Shown one piece after another: positions 27,955-35,921 of a DNA stretch of 64,000 nt (position 1 is its first letter; every line of letters starts with the position of its first letter). Source of the stretch: Microbaculum sp051390635 (lineage in GTDB: Bacteria; Pseudomonadota; Alphaproteobacteria; Rhizobiales; Tepidamorphaceae); the NCBI RefSeq assembly GCF_051390635.1, contig NZ_JBPODT010000004.1, positions 496,001-560,000 on the forward strand, read 5' to 3'. The position numbers and the translations under genes were made by a program. The notes beneath the pieces were generated by a model that was not told the DNA's origin, made no database searches, and saw only the letters and a program-made list of their open reading frames with translations.

Positions 27955-28017
27955 GGCTGCCGCACAACTGTGCACATGCCCGGTTTTTGGGCTGTGTCGG
28001 CGGTCGGGTCCGCGGGC

Positions 28018-28048
28018 AAAAAAACGGCCCGGGGATGACCGGGCCGTT
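28018..28048 (-). terminator. terminator after amtB
   Basis: On the minus strand AACGGCCCGG pairs with CCGGGCCGTT across a short loop and is followed by seven T residues. It ends the glnK-amtB transcript. Confidence 0.88.
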
Positions 28049-28092
28049 CAGGAGGACGCCTTGGCCAGGCGCCGGGAGGATACTCGCAGGTC

Positions 28093-29445
28093 CTACAGCC
28101 GCTGGCTGCCGGTCCCGAATTCGGGATATGCCTCGACGCCGATCTCGGCCAGGTCGAGGCCGCTCGCCTCTTCCTCTTCGCCGACCCGGATGCCGACGGT
28201 GGCCTTGAGGATCGTCCACACGATCGCCGAGGCGACGAAGGTGAAGGCGCCGATGGCGACGATGCCGATGATCTGGGTGCCGAAGCCGGCATCGGCGTTG
28301 GTGATCGGCACCGCCAGCGTGCCCCAGATGCCGGCGACCAGGTGGACCGGAATGGCGCCGACGACGTCGTCGATCTTCAGTTTGTCGAGCAGCGGGACGA
28401 CGATGACGACGATGATGCCGCCGATGCCGCCGATGACCAGCGCCATGAACAGGCTGGGCGCGAGCGGCTCGGCGGTGATCGACACGAGGCCGGCGAGCGC
28501 GCCGTTGACGGCCATGGTGACGTCGACCTTCTTGTAGATCAGCTGGGTGACGACCATGGCGGCGATGACGCCGGCGGCGGCGGCCATGTTGGTGTTGACG
28601 AAGATGCGCGACACCGCCGAGGCGTCGGCCGCCGAGCCCAGGGCGAGCTGCGAGCCGCCGTTGAAGCCGAACCAGCCGAGCCACAGGATCATCGCACCGA
28701 GCATGACGAGTGGCATCGACGAGCCGGGGATCGGGTGGACCCTGCCGTCGGCGCCGAACTTGCCCTTGCGCGCACCGAGCAGGATGGCGCCGGAGAGCGC
28801 CGCCCAGCCGCCGACCGAATGCACGATCGTCGAGCCGGCGAAATCGGAGAAGCCGAGCTCGCTGAGCCAGCCGCCGCCCCACTGCCAGGAGCCGGTGATC
28901 GGGTAGAAGAAGCCGGTCAGGACGACGGTGAAGATGAGGAACGGCCACAGCTTGATTCGCTCGGCCAGCGTGCCCGAGACGATCGAGGCGGTGGTGGCGC
29001 AGAACACCAGCTGGAAGAAGAAGTCCGAGGCCGCCGAATAGTCGCCCGGATCGGCGTCGGGCGCCGGGATCATCTTCGGCAGGAAGGAGCCGATATAGCC
29101 GCCGTCGACGCCGTCGTACATCAGGTTGTAGCCGACGATCCAGAACATGATGGAGGCGATCGAGTACAGCGCGATGTTCTTCACCAGCTGCATCGAGACG
29201 TTCTTGGTGCGCACCATGCCGGCTTCGAGCATGGCGAAACCGGCCGCCATGAACATCACCAGGAAGCCGGTGACCAGGAACAGGAAGGTGTTGAAGATGT
29301 AGGCCGTCTCGGCGGATACCCCGGTGGCGACCGCCTCGGTCACCTCGACGGCGGTTTCCGTCGTCTGGGCGAGGCTCGGCTCGATCACGAGGGCGCTCAA
29401 CGTCGCGCCCCCGGCGAGAATGTAGAGTAGCTTACGCAGATTCAT
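28093..29445 (-). CDS. amtB: ammonium transporter AmtB, copy 2
   Basis: This 450-residue protein belongs to the Amt family but differs from the neighbouring copy. It has a signal-like start (LLYILAGGATLSALVIEPSL), then FMAAGFAMLEAGMVRTKNVS, GSWQWGGGWLSELGFSDFAG, STIVHSVGGWAALSGAILLG and GWFGFNGGSQLALG. It ends with an acidic cytoplasmic tail (VGEEEEASGLDLAEIGVEAY), as seen in AmtB proteins gated by PII. ATG 29445 has AGGGGA 9 nt upstream. It follows glnK in the same direction, the standard pair in which GlnK plugs AmtB when nitrogen is plentiful. Confidence 0.93.
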   Translation of the reverse strand: MNLRKLLYILAGGATLSALVIEPSLAQTTETAVEVTEAVATGVSAETAYIFNTFLFLVTGFLVMFMAAGFAMLEAGMVRTKNVSMQLVKNIALYSIASIMFWIVGYNLMYDGVDGGYIGSFLPKMIPAPDADPGDYSAASDFFFQLVFCATTASIVSGTLAERIKLWPFLIFTVVLTGFFYPITGSWQWGGGWLSELGFSDFAGSTIVHSVGGWAALSGAILLGARKGKFGADGRVHPIPGSSMPLVMLGAMILWLGWFGFNGGSQLALGSAADASAVSRIFVNTNMAAAAGVIAAMVVTQLIYKKVDVTMAVNGALAGLVSITAEPLAPSLFMALVIGGIGGIIVVIVVPLLDKLKIDDVVGAIPVHLVAGIWGTLAVPITNADAGFGTQIIGIVAIGAFTFVASAIVWTILKATVGIRVGEEEEASGLDLAEIGVEAYPEFGTGSQRL

Positions 29446-29502
29446 CGGATCTGATCCCCTGAAAACTGTTTCGCGGGTTTTTCGACGCGCTGGGGCCACG
29501 CC

Positions 29503-29841
29503 CTAGAGCGCGTCCGCGTCGGTTTCGCCGGTGCGGATGCGCACGGCGCGGTCGATGCCGTGAACGAAGATCTTGCCGTCGCCGATCTGGCCGGTGCGCG
29601 CGGCTCCGGAGATCGCATCGACGACCGTGTCCACCTGGTCCGAAGGCACCACCACCTCGATCTTCAGCTTCGGCAGGAAGCTGACGGCGTATTCGGCGCC
29701 GCGATAGATCTCGGTGTGTCCCTTCTGTCGTCCGTATCCCTTCACCTCGGTGACGGTGAGGCCCTGCACGCCCACGGCGGTGAGGGCCTCGCGGACGTCA
29801 TCCAGCTTGAAGGGCTTGATGATAGCCATGACGATTTTCAT
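29503..29841 (-). CDS. glnK: nitrogen regulatory protein PII
   Basis: This 112-residue trimeric signal protein reads 2-oxoglutarate, ATP/ADP and uridylylation. It starts MKIVMAIIKPFKLDDVREAL and has the T-loop GHTEIYRGAEYAVSFLPK with the uridylylated Tyr at residue 51, then KIEVVVPSDQVDTVVDAI and RTGQIGDGKIFVHGIDRAVR. ATG 29841 has GGGAG upstream. Linkage to amtB indicates GlnK rather than GlnB. A sigma-54-type promoter lies 130-146 bp upstream, so nitrogen-limited expression through NtrC is likely. Confidence 0.95.
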   Translation of the reverse strand: MKIVMAIIKPFKLDDVREALTAVGVQGLTVTEVKGYGRQKGHTEIYRGAEYAVSFLPKLKIEVVVPSDQVDTVVDAISGAARTGQIGDGKIFVHGIDRAVRIRTGETDADAL

Positions 29842-29970
29842 GTCGGCTCCCTGTCCTGTTCCGACCTCCGTCCGCGGCGCGTGCCGCGAACGCTGACGAA
29901 GAACCGTGTCCGGTCGGTCCACCCGGCGGGCGCCGGACGGGCGACGCGGACAGGTCTCGAGGGCCGTACA

Positions 29971-29987
29971 AAACAAGAGCCGTGCCA
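29971..29987 (-). promoter_or_regulatory. sigma-54 promoter for glnK-amtB
   Basis: On the minus strand TGGCACGGCTCTTGTTT matches the -24 element (TGGCACG) exactly and the -12 element as TTGT. It lies in the 313-bp glnK-tesB gap (29842-30154), which otherwise holds no gene. A small inverted repeat GCCTA-N5-TAGGC at 30074-30088 and an AT-rich stretch lie upstream. Confidence 0.75.
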
Positions 29988-30154
29988 GTTGCTGAGAAGT
30001 TGGCTAACTGGTTGATTTCACGTGTATTTCAGAATCCTGGACGCACGCCGGCCAGGGCGCCGGCGGCAATAATGCCTATAAATTAGGCGCTGAATGACGT
30101 GTGTTTAAAATATAGGCAAGTCGTTCGCGGGTCGGGAATGTGCGGAATTCTGAA

Positions 30155-31024
30155 TCACTTGTCCCGCGTCACCTGGCGAATCAGGCCTTCCTGCACGGTG
30201 GAGGCGACGAGGGTGCCGTCGCGGGTGAAGATCAGGCCGCGGTTGAAGCCGCGCGCGCCCTGGCTCGACGGGCTGTCCTCGGCGTAGAGCAGCCAGTCGT
30301 CGAACTTGCACGGGCGATGGAACCACATGGCGTGGTCGAGGCTGGCGACCATCATGTCGGGCTCGAAGACGCTGCGGCCATGGGCCACCAGCGAGGTGTC
30401 GAGCAGCGTCATGTCGGAGGCGTAGGCGAGCGCGCAGCGCTGGATCTCCGGCGAATCGGGCAGCGGCGCCGTCGCGCGGAACCAGAGCTGCTGATACGGC
30501 TCCTTCTTCGGCGCGCCGAGATAGCGCGACAGATCGACCGGCCGGAACTCGATCGGCCGCTCGCGCTGCCAGTACTTGAGGATCGGCTCGGGGATCATGT
30601 CGGGGAACTTGGAGACCAGTTCCGCCTCGCCGGGCAGGGTCTCGGGCTGCGGCACGTCGGGCATCTCGAACTGATGGTCGAGGCCGGGCTCGTCGAGGTG
30701 AAAGGAACAGGACATGGAGAAGATCGCGCGGCCGTGTTGGACCGCGACGACGCGCCGGGTGGTGAAACTGCCGCCGTCGCGGATGCGCTCTACCTCGTAG
30801 ATGATCGGCACCTTGGGATCGCCGCCGAGCATGAAGTAGCCGTGCAGGGAATGGGCGAGCCGGCTCGCGTCCACCGTCCGGGAGGCGGCGACGAGCGCCT
30901 GACCGATCACCTGGCCGCCATAGACGCGCTGCCAGCCGTCCTGTGGGCTGCGACCGCGAAACAGGTTGTCCTCGAGCCGTTCAAGGTCGAGGATCGAAAT
31001 CAGGTTCTTGACCGCAGTCGACAT
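30155..31024 (-). CDS. tesB: acyl-CoA thioesterase II
   Basis: TesB hydrolyses acyl-CoA esters through a double hot-dog fold. The 289-residue protein has LERLEDNLFRGRSPQDGWQR, VYGGQVIGQALVAASRTV, SLHGYFMLGGDPKVPIIYEV, RDGGSFTTRRVVAVQHG and the catalytic segment MMVASLDHAMWFHRP, ending with GLIFTRDGTLVASTVQEGLI. ATG 31024 has GGAGGG 9 nt upstream; longer frames lack such a site. It is divergent from a UbiH-like gene across 100 bp, a common rhizobial order beside glnK. Confidence 0.93.
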   Translation of the reverse strand: MSTAVKNLISILDLERLEDNLFRGRSPQDGWQRVYGGQVIGQALVAASRTVDASRLAHSLHGYFMLGGDPKVPIIYEVERIRDGGSFTTRRVVAVQHGRAIFSMSCSFHLDEPGLDHQFEMPDVPQPETLPGEAELVSKFPDMIPEPILKYWQRERPIEFRPVDLSRYLGAPKKEPYQQLWFRATAPLPDSPEIQRCALAYASDMTLLDTSLVAHGRSVFEPDMMVASLDHAMWFHRPCKFDDWLLYAEDSPSSQGARGFNRGLIFTRDGTLVASTVQEGLIRQVTRDK

Positions 31025-31124
31025 GCGCTTACACCCTCCGGAAGATGCGCGAAGGTGCCGGGGGTGCCGCCGCCAAGTCAAGTGAGCGCGCGCTGAAGAC
31101 GGGTCCATTCGGGGCAGAGCTGCC

Positions 31125-32336
31125 ATGAGCGAATTCGATATCACCATCGCCGGGGCCGGATACGCGGGCCGCGTGCTGGCGCTGGCGCTGCACGGGGCGG
31201 GCGGGGTCGACCTCGATATCGGCCTCGTCGATGCCGCCCCGGCGCATGTCGAACCCAACGACACGCGCGCCTACGCGATGGCCGCGAGCACGGTACGGAT
31301 GCTGGAGGAGCTCGGCATCTGGCAGCGGCTCGAAGGCAAGACCCAGGTCTGTACCGCCATGCGGATCACGGACAGCCGTGCCGCAGAACTGGTGCGGCCG
31401 GTGTTCCTGACGATCGCCGGCACGGTCGGCGAGGGCGAGCCGTTCGCCCATTTCGTCGATGGCCGCGACCTGCAGCGGGCGATCCTGGAGGCGAGCGACG
31501 AGGCCGGGCTGGCGGTCGAGAACGACTTTACCGTCGATGGCGTCTCGGTCGACACCTATGGCGTGCGGATTGCCGGCGAAGAGGTGTCATCGCGGCTCCT
31601 GGTCGGCGCCGACGGGGCCCGGTCGTCGGTGCGCAAGGCGGCCGGCATCCGGACCGTCGGCTGGTCCTACGGCCAGGCGGCCATCATCACCATCATCGAG
31701 ACGGAAGTCCCGCATGATGGCGAGGCGATCCAGCATTTCCTGCCCGGCGGGCCGTTCGCCATGCTGCCGCTGCCTGGCAACCGGCGCGGCATCGTCTGGA
31801 CCGAAGTTTCGGACGAGGCAGCCCGGCTCGCCCGGCTGGACGCCGACGGCTTTCTTGCGGAACTGGAACAGCGCGCGGGGCCGGAGGTCGGGGACATCGC
31901 CGTCGTCGAGGCGCCGCGCGTCCATCCGCTCGACCTGATCCTGGCCCGCGCCTTCGTCGCCCCGCGCATCGCGCTCGTGGGCGATGCGGCGCACCGGCTG
32001 CATCCGCTGGCGGGGCTCGGCCTTAACATGGGGCTACGCGACGTCGCGGCGCTGGCGCAGGTCGTCGCCGAGGCGGCGCGGCGCGGCGAGGACATCGGCG
32101 CGCTGACGGTGCTGGAGCGCTACCAGCGCTGGCGGCGCTTCGACACGGTGCAGCTCGCCGCCGCCACCGAAACAATCAACCGGCTGTTCTCCAACGATCT
32201 GGGGCCCTTACGGGCGCTGCGCGACGTTGGCCTCGGGCTCGTCGACCGGATCGCGCCGCTGAAGACGCTGTTCGTGACGGAAGCCGCCGGCGACGCCGGC
32301 AGCGCGCCGCGGCTCCTGCGCGGCGAACCGGTGTAG
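31125..32336 (+). CDS. UbiH/UbiF/COQ6-family FAD-dependent monooxygenase
   Basis: The 403-residue flavoprotein has an N-terminal FAD motif (ITIAGAGYAGRVLALAL), the DG motif (LLVGADGARSSVRKAAG), and the second FAD motif ALVGDAAHRLHPLAGLGLNM. These define the ubiquinone-biosynthesis hydroxylase family. A Gly-Tyr in place of the usual GGxxG pattern is minor. Alphaproteobacteria often have one or two such enzymes of variable regiospecificity, so the hydroxylated ring carbon cannot be told from sequence. It is divergent from tesB, and a run of palindromic repeats follows. Confidence 0.88.
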   Translation: MSEFDITIAGAGYAGRVLALALHGAGGVDLDIGLVDAAPAHVEPNDTRAYAMAASTVRMLEELGIWQRLEGKTQVCTAMRITDSRAAELVRPVFLTIAGTVGEGEPFAHFVDGRDLQRAILEASDEAGLAVENDFTVDGVSVDTYGVRIAGEEVSSRLLVGADGARSSVRKAAGIRTVGWSYGQAAIITIIETEVPHDGEAIQHFLPGGPFAMLPLPGNRRGIVWTEVSDEAARLARLDADGFLAELEQRAGPEVGDIAVVEAPRVHPLDLILARAFVAPRIALVGDAAHRLHPLAGLGLNMGLRDVAALAQVVAEAARRGEDIGALTVLERYQRWRRFDTVQLAAATETINRLFSNDLGPLRALRDVGLGLVDRIAPLKTLFVTEAAGDAGSAPRLLRGEPV

Positions 32337-32364
32337 GACTTTAAAACCCGTCATTTCCCCGCTC

Positions 32365-32502
32365 ATCCCCGCGAAAGCGGGGATCGGCCAGCGTGCGGCA
32401 CGGCCGGATACCATCGCTTCCCAATTCCCGCTTGCGCGGGAATGAGCGATGGAGAGGCGAGACCCAGCGCGCGACACGGGATTCCGGCGAAGGCGGGAAT
32501 CC
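32365..32502. repeat. cluster of three palindromic intergenic repeats
   Basis: ATCCCCGC-GAAA-GCGGGGAT (32365-32384), ATTCCCGC-TTGC-GCGGGAAT (32424-32443, nested inside outer arms CATCGCT/AGCGATG) and a GGATTCC...GGAATCC hairpin with one mismatch (32479-32502) fill the 247-bp gap between the UbiH-like gene and the convergent VOC gene. They are REP-like and may act as terminators. Confidence 0.75.
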
Positions 32503-32583
32503 AGTATCCGCCGGCCAGCATTTGCCGGCCGGTATCCATTGGGCTGTCGGCTCCCGGCACACGTTGCGCCGCGCGCGATCCGC

Positions 32584-33021
32584 TCAGCCGAGCGGGCGCT
32601 CGCCGAGATCGGAGAAGAAACGGAACAGATAGCCGTCCGGGTCCTGGACGAGGAACTGGCGGTTGCCGACCTCGCCGTCATCCTTGCGGTACCACTTTTC
32701 CTCGATAGGCCGGAACAGCGGCCAGCCGGCGGCATTCAGGCGCGCGTGGATCGCGTAGACGTCGGTAACCTCGATCTGCAAGTTGATGCCGCGTCCATAG
32801 GGTTTCTCGGGTTCGGCCGTCCACCAGACGCGCGCGTCGTCGGTGCGTTCGGGGGCTTCCTCGAGCATCAGCTCGGCGCCTTCGAGATCGAGATAGGCGA
32901 AACCGTCCTCGGGGCGGTCATACAGGACCGTGAAGCCGACAAGACCGACATGGAAGGCGAGACTGTCCTTGAGGCTGGAACAGAGAAGTTCGGGAACGAG
33001 CCGGGCGCCCGTGACCGTCAC
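32584..33021 (-). CDS. VOC (glyoxalase/bleomycin resistance) family protein
   Basis: This 145-residue protein has the vicinal-oxygen-chelate fold: VPELLCSSLKDSLAFHVGLV, VGFTVLYDRPEDGFAYLDLE, NLQIEVTDVYAIHARLNAAG and FLVQDPDGYLFRFFSDLGER, giving the paired beta-alpha-beta modules and the C-terminal Glu/Asp region. It resembles bleomycin-resistance-type members, but substrate cannot be assigned. The start is GTG 33021, overlapping the Trm112 gene stop (GTGA), so the pair is coupled. Confidence 0.82.
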   Translation of the reverse strand: MTVTGARLVPELLCSSLKDSLAFHVGLVGFTVLYDRPEDGFAYLDLEGAELMLEEAPERTDDARVWWTAEPEKPYGRGINLQIEVTDVYAIHARLNAAGWPLFRPIEEKWYRKDDGEVGNRQFLVQDPDGYLFRFFSDLGERPLG

Positions 33022-33224
33022 GGCTTCTGCCTGAGCTCGTCCTCGTCGAGCTGCCGGGCTTCCTCCGCCAGCATGATCGGGATGCCGTCGCGGATCGGGT
33101 AGGCGAGCTTGGCGGCGCGGCTGATCAGTTCCTGGCGTTCCGAATCATATTCGAGCACCGTCTTGGTCAGCGGGCAGACGAGGATTTCCAGCAGCTTGGG
33201 GTCGATCGAGGTGCGCGCGGTCAT
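33018..33224 (-). CDS. Trm112 family zinc-ribbon-like protein
   Basis: This 68-residue protein matches the bacterial Trm112/YcaR family: DPKLLEILVCPLTKTVLEYD, then ELISRAAKLAYPIRDGIPIM and LAEEARQL. Such proteins act as partners or activators of methyltransferases, though bacterial roles are poorly known. ATG 33224 is the first start giving the family N-terminus. It overlaps the VOC gene by 4 nt and lies 10 bp after the LON-domain gene, forming one minus-strand operon with the thioredoxin gene upstream. Confidence 0.9.
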   Translation of the reverse strand: MTARTSIDPKLLEILVCPLTKTVLEYDSERQELISRAAKLAYPIRDGIPIMLAEEARQLDEDELRQKP

Positions 33225-33234
33225 TTCAACGTCT

Positions 33235-33912
33235 CTATTGCAGGGAGGGGCCGGGCTCGTCGCCGGCACGCGCCAGCGCCATCTCGGTGACCGCGATCAG
33301 CACCTCGGCGCGGGTGTTCAGATCGGCGGCCTCTAGCAGCGCCTGCTTCTCGCGCGGGCCGTAGGGGCTGAGCATGGACAGGGCGTTGACCAGCGTCTCA
33401 TTCGAGGCGCGGTTGATCGACTCCCAGTCGGTCTCCATGTCGTTGGCCTCGAGGAAATCGCGGAGCGTGGCCAGCAGCTTGTCGCGGTCAACGGCTTCCT
33501 CGCCCTGATGGGCGGCGAAATCGACGGCGAAGGGCTCCGCGGTGACGCGGCACTGGCGGTAGGGCGTGTCGACGCCGGCCTCCTCGACCACGCGGAACCG
33601 CACGATGCCAGTCAACGTGACCAGGTAGCGACCGTCGCCGGTCTCCTGAAACGCGGTCAGCCGGCCAGCGCAGCCGACCTGCGACAGCGCCGGGGGATCG
33701 GATTCGTCGACGCCGTCGGGCCCGATATGCGGCTGGATCATGCCGATCACCCGATTGCCGGCCAGCACGTCGTCGATCATGGCGAGATAACGCGGCTCGA
33801 AGACGTTCAGCGGCAACTCGCCGCGCGGCAGCAGCAGCGCACCGGCAAGCGGAAACACGGGGATCACCGGCGGCAGGTCGCCGGGCGCATGGTAGCCTTT
33901 GTTGATCGCCAT
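33235..33912 (-). CDS. LON peptidase substrate-binding domain protein
   Basis: The 225-residue protein has only the Lon N-terminal substrate-binding domain: LPPVIPVFPLAGALLLPRGE, LPLNVFEPRYLAMIDDVLAG, GCAGRLTAFQETGDGRYLVT and LTGIVRFRVVEE. No ATPase or protease domain follows, which is normal for this stand-alone family. It lies 22 bp after the thioredoxin-TPR gene and 10 bp before Trm112, in the order usual for Rhizobiales. Function is unknown. Confidence 0.9.
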   Translation of the reverse strand: MAINKGYHAPGDLPPVIPVFPLAGALLLPRGELPLNVFEPRYLAMIDDVLAGNRVIGMIQPHIGPDGVDESDPPALSQVGCAGRLTAFQETGDGRYLVTLTGIVRFRVVEEAGVDTPYRQCRVTAEPFAVDFAAHQGEEAVDRDKLLATLRDFLEANDMETDWESINRASNETLVNALSMLSPYGPREKQALLEAADLNTRAEVLIAVTEMALARAGDEPGPSLQ

Positions 33913-33934
33913 CAGCCGGCCTCCCGACCGGGCT

Positions 33935-34870
33935 TTATGCGAACAGCACCGAGGACAGCTTGCGCCGCGCCTCGATGGTCATCGGGTCCATCGGCCCCCA
34001 GGCCTCGAAGAACTGCAGCAGCTGCTTGCGGGCGGCCTCGTCGTTCCAGTCGCGTTTGCGGCGGATGATCTCGATGAGGTGATTGACCGCGTCCTCGCGG
34101 TCGCCGCGCGCGTTGAGCGCCAGCGCCAGGTCGAAGCGGGCCTGGTGATCGTTGGCGTTGGCCTCGAGCCGCTGGGAGAGCTCGCCGAGATCGCCGATGT
34201 CGGCGGTCTGCTCGGCCAGATCCAGCGCCGCCTTGGCGCCGGCGACGAGCGGGTCGGCCTCCTTGCCCGGCGGCACCAGCGCCAGCGTCTGGCGGGCGCG
34301 GTCGAGCTCGCCGGAGGCGATCAGGCAGCGGGTGAGACCGGAGATCGCGGCGACGTTCTCGCGATCCTCCTGGAGCACGGCGGCGTAGATCTCGGCGGCG
34401 CCGGCGAAATCGCCTTCGTCGAAGGAGGCCTGGGCGGAGGCGAGCACGTCCTCGAGCCCGGCTTCCTCCGGTGTCGGCCCGGCGATGCGGGCGATGAATT
34501 CCTTGATCTGGCTTTCCGGCAGCGCGCCCATGAAGCCGTCGACCGGGCGGCCGTCGACGAAGGCGAAGACGGCGGGAATCGACTGGACGCCCATCTGCTG
34601 GGCGATGGCGGGATGCTCGTCGATATTCATCTTGACGAGTTTCACCTGGCCCCCGGCCTCGGTGACGATCTTCTCGATCGTCGGGCCGAGCTGCTTGCAG
34701 GGGCCGCACCAGGGCGCCCAGAAATCGACGAGAACCGGCTGGTTCCGCGATTCCTCCACGACGTCCTTCATGAAGTCCTGGGTGGTGGTGTCCTTGATGA
34801 GGCCGCCGGGCGCGCCGCCATTGGGGCCGCCGCCGTTGCCACCGCCGGGTGCGAGCGATGAAAGATCCAT
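33935..34870 (-). CDS. thioredoxin-TPR co-chaperone (CnoX/YbbN-like)
   Basis: The 311-residue protein has an N-terminal thioredoxin domain with the active site WAPWCGPCK at about residues 50-60, and a C-terminal run of TPR-like helices (FDEGDFAGAAEIYAAVLQED; QARFDLALALNARGDREDAV) that continue to the end. This is the architecture of CnoX/YbbN, which protects unfolded proteins under oxidative stress. Both CGPC cysteines are kept, unlike in E. coli CnoX (SQHC), so redox activity is likely. A Gly-rich segment precedes the domain. ATG 34870 has an AGGA site. Confidence 0.88.
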   Translation of the reverse strand: MDLSSLAPGGGNGGGPNGGAPGGLIKDTTTQDFMKDVVEESRNQPVLVDFWAPWCGPCKQLGPTIEKIVTEAGGQVKLVKMNIDEHPAIAQQMGVQSIPAVFAFVDGRPVDGFMGALPESQIKEFIARIAGPTPEEAGLEDVLASAQASFDEGDFAGAAEIYAAVLQEDRENVAAISGLTRCLIASGELDRARQTLALVPPGKEADPLVAGAKAALDLAEQTADIGDLGELSQRLEANANDHQARFDLALALNARGDREDAVNHLIEIIRRKRDWNDEAARKQLLQFFEAWGPMDPMTIEARRKLSSVLFA

Positions 34871-34995
34871 GTCTGAGCCGTCCTGTTGTTCGGTTTCCGA
34901 GGCCACGACACCGGCCGAGGCCGGTCCGGTCCGATTGGCGCCTAAGATGGGGCGTGACGCCGCCAAGTGCAAATCCGCCGCGCGGGCACGATTGG

Positions 34996-35508
34996 TCAGT
35001 CCGCCGCCGCGTCGGTGCCGGAGACCGCGACGATGCGGGGCTCGTGTCCGCAATCCTTCAGGAAGGCGATCAGGTCGTCGCGGCGGATCGTGGTCGTCGC
35101 GGCGTTGGTCAGCGGGTGGAAATTGAGGAGATCGTGCGCCATCAGCGCCGCGTCGAGGACGACGATGACGCGGCCGTCGCGGTCGTTGATCGCGCCGAAC
35201 GGCGTCACCGAGCCGGGCTGAACGCCGAGCAGCGCCTCGAGCAGATCCGGCTTGCCGAAGGACAGCCGCGCCGACCCGATGCGCGCATGCAGGCGCTTCA
35301 GGTCGATTTCGGCGTCTTCCTCGGCGACGACCAGCCAGACCTGGTGCTTCTTGTCCTTCAGGAACAGGTTCTTGGAATGCCCGCCGGCGATCTTGCCGCG
35401 CAGGGCCTGCGATTCGGCGACGGTGAACAGCGGCGGGTGCTCGACGGTGGTCGTCTCGATCCCGAGCGCGTCCAGGCGGGCGAAGAGATCGTCGGGGGAA
35501 AACGGCAT
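34996..35508 (-). CDS. YbaK/ProXp-type prolyl-tRNA editing deacylase
   Basis: The 170-residue protein has the YbaK/aminoacyl-tRNA-editing domain: TVEHPPLFTVAESQALRGKI, GGHSKNLFLKDKKHQVWLVV with the conserved catalytic Lys, and VTPFGAINDRDGRVIVVLDA. This arrangement fits the stand-alone ProXp-ala (PrdX) proteins that deacylate Ala-tRNA-Pro. YbaK (Cys-tRNA-Pro) is the alternative, but the HSKNLFLKD and GSVTPFGAIND segments favour ProXp-ala. ATG 35508. A tRNA-Gly gene lies 168 bp away on the other strand. Confidence 0.85.
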   Translation of the reverse strand: MPFSPDDLFARLDALGIETTTVEHPPLFTVAESQALRGKIAGGHSKNLFLKDKKHQVWLVVAEEDAEIDLKRLHARIGSARLSFGKPDLLEALLGVQPGSVTPFGAINDRDGRVIVVLDAALMAHDLLNFHPLTNAATTTIRRDDLIAFLKDCGHEPRIVAVSGTDAAAD

Positions 35509-35675
35509 GGAACGCGGCGTCCTGGGCTGAGAATTCGTCGTTCGATCGCTTCTAGAGACCGTGACGGATTATCACAATCCCACCATTGCCCGCATTCAGA
35601 CGCGAAGGCCCATTGCAATCGGTACGGCTGTTGTGCATATAAGGCGCCCGAAGCGCCGGAAACGGCGACGCCAGA

Positions 35676-35750
35676 GCGGGCGTAGCTCAGGGGTAGAGCA
35701 CAACCTTGCCAAGGTTGGGGTCGTGAGTTCGAATCTCATCGCCCGCTCCA
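35676..35750 (+). tRNA. tRNA-Gly (anticodon GCC)
   Basis: A complete cloverleaf is visible: acceptor GCGGGCG paired with CGCCCGC, D arm GCTC/GAGC, anticodon arm CAACC/GGTTG with loop TTGCCAA (GCC at 35708-35710), T arm GTGAG/CTCAT with loop TTCGAAT, discriminator T and encoded CCA at 35748-35750. One T-arm pair is G-T. Confidence 0.97.
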
Positions 35751-35921
35751 AATTCTCTCCAAAAATCTCGATTTCGGTTTTGCGGGTGCGTCGGAAGCGC
35801 GCCTGAAACGCGTTTTCCGCCGCTGAAACGGCCCGGAAACAGCGCCGACATATGACCGGAACCCGCCGCCGCTACGTCTCCGTTCCAGGATCACGATTGC
35901 TGGATGACGGAGCGACACGCG

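Noticed and set aside
30012..30030. TTTCACGTG core resembling parS
   Set aside because: Only one half matches; six mismatches over 16 bp, far from the other sites.
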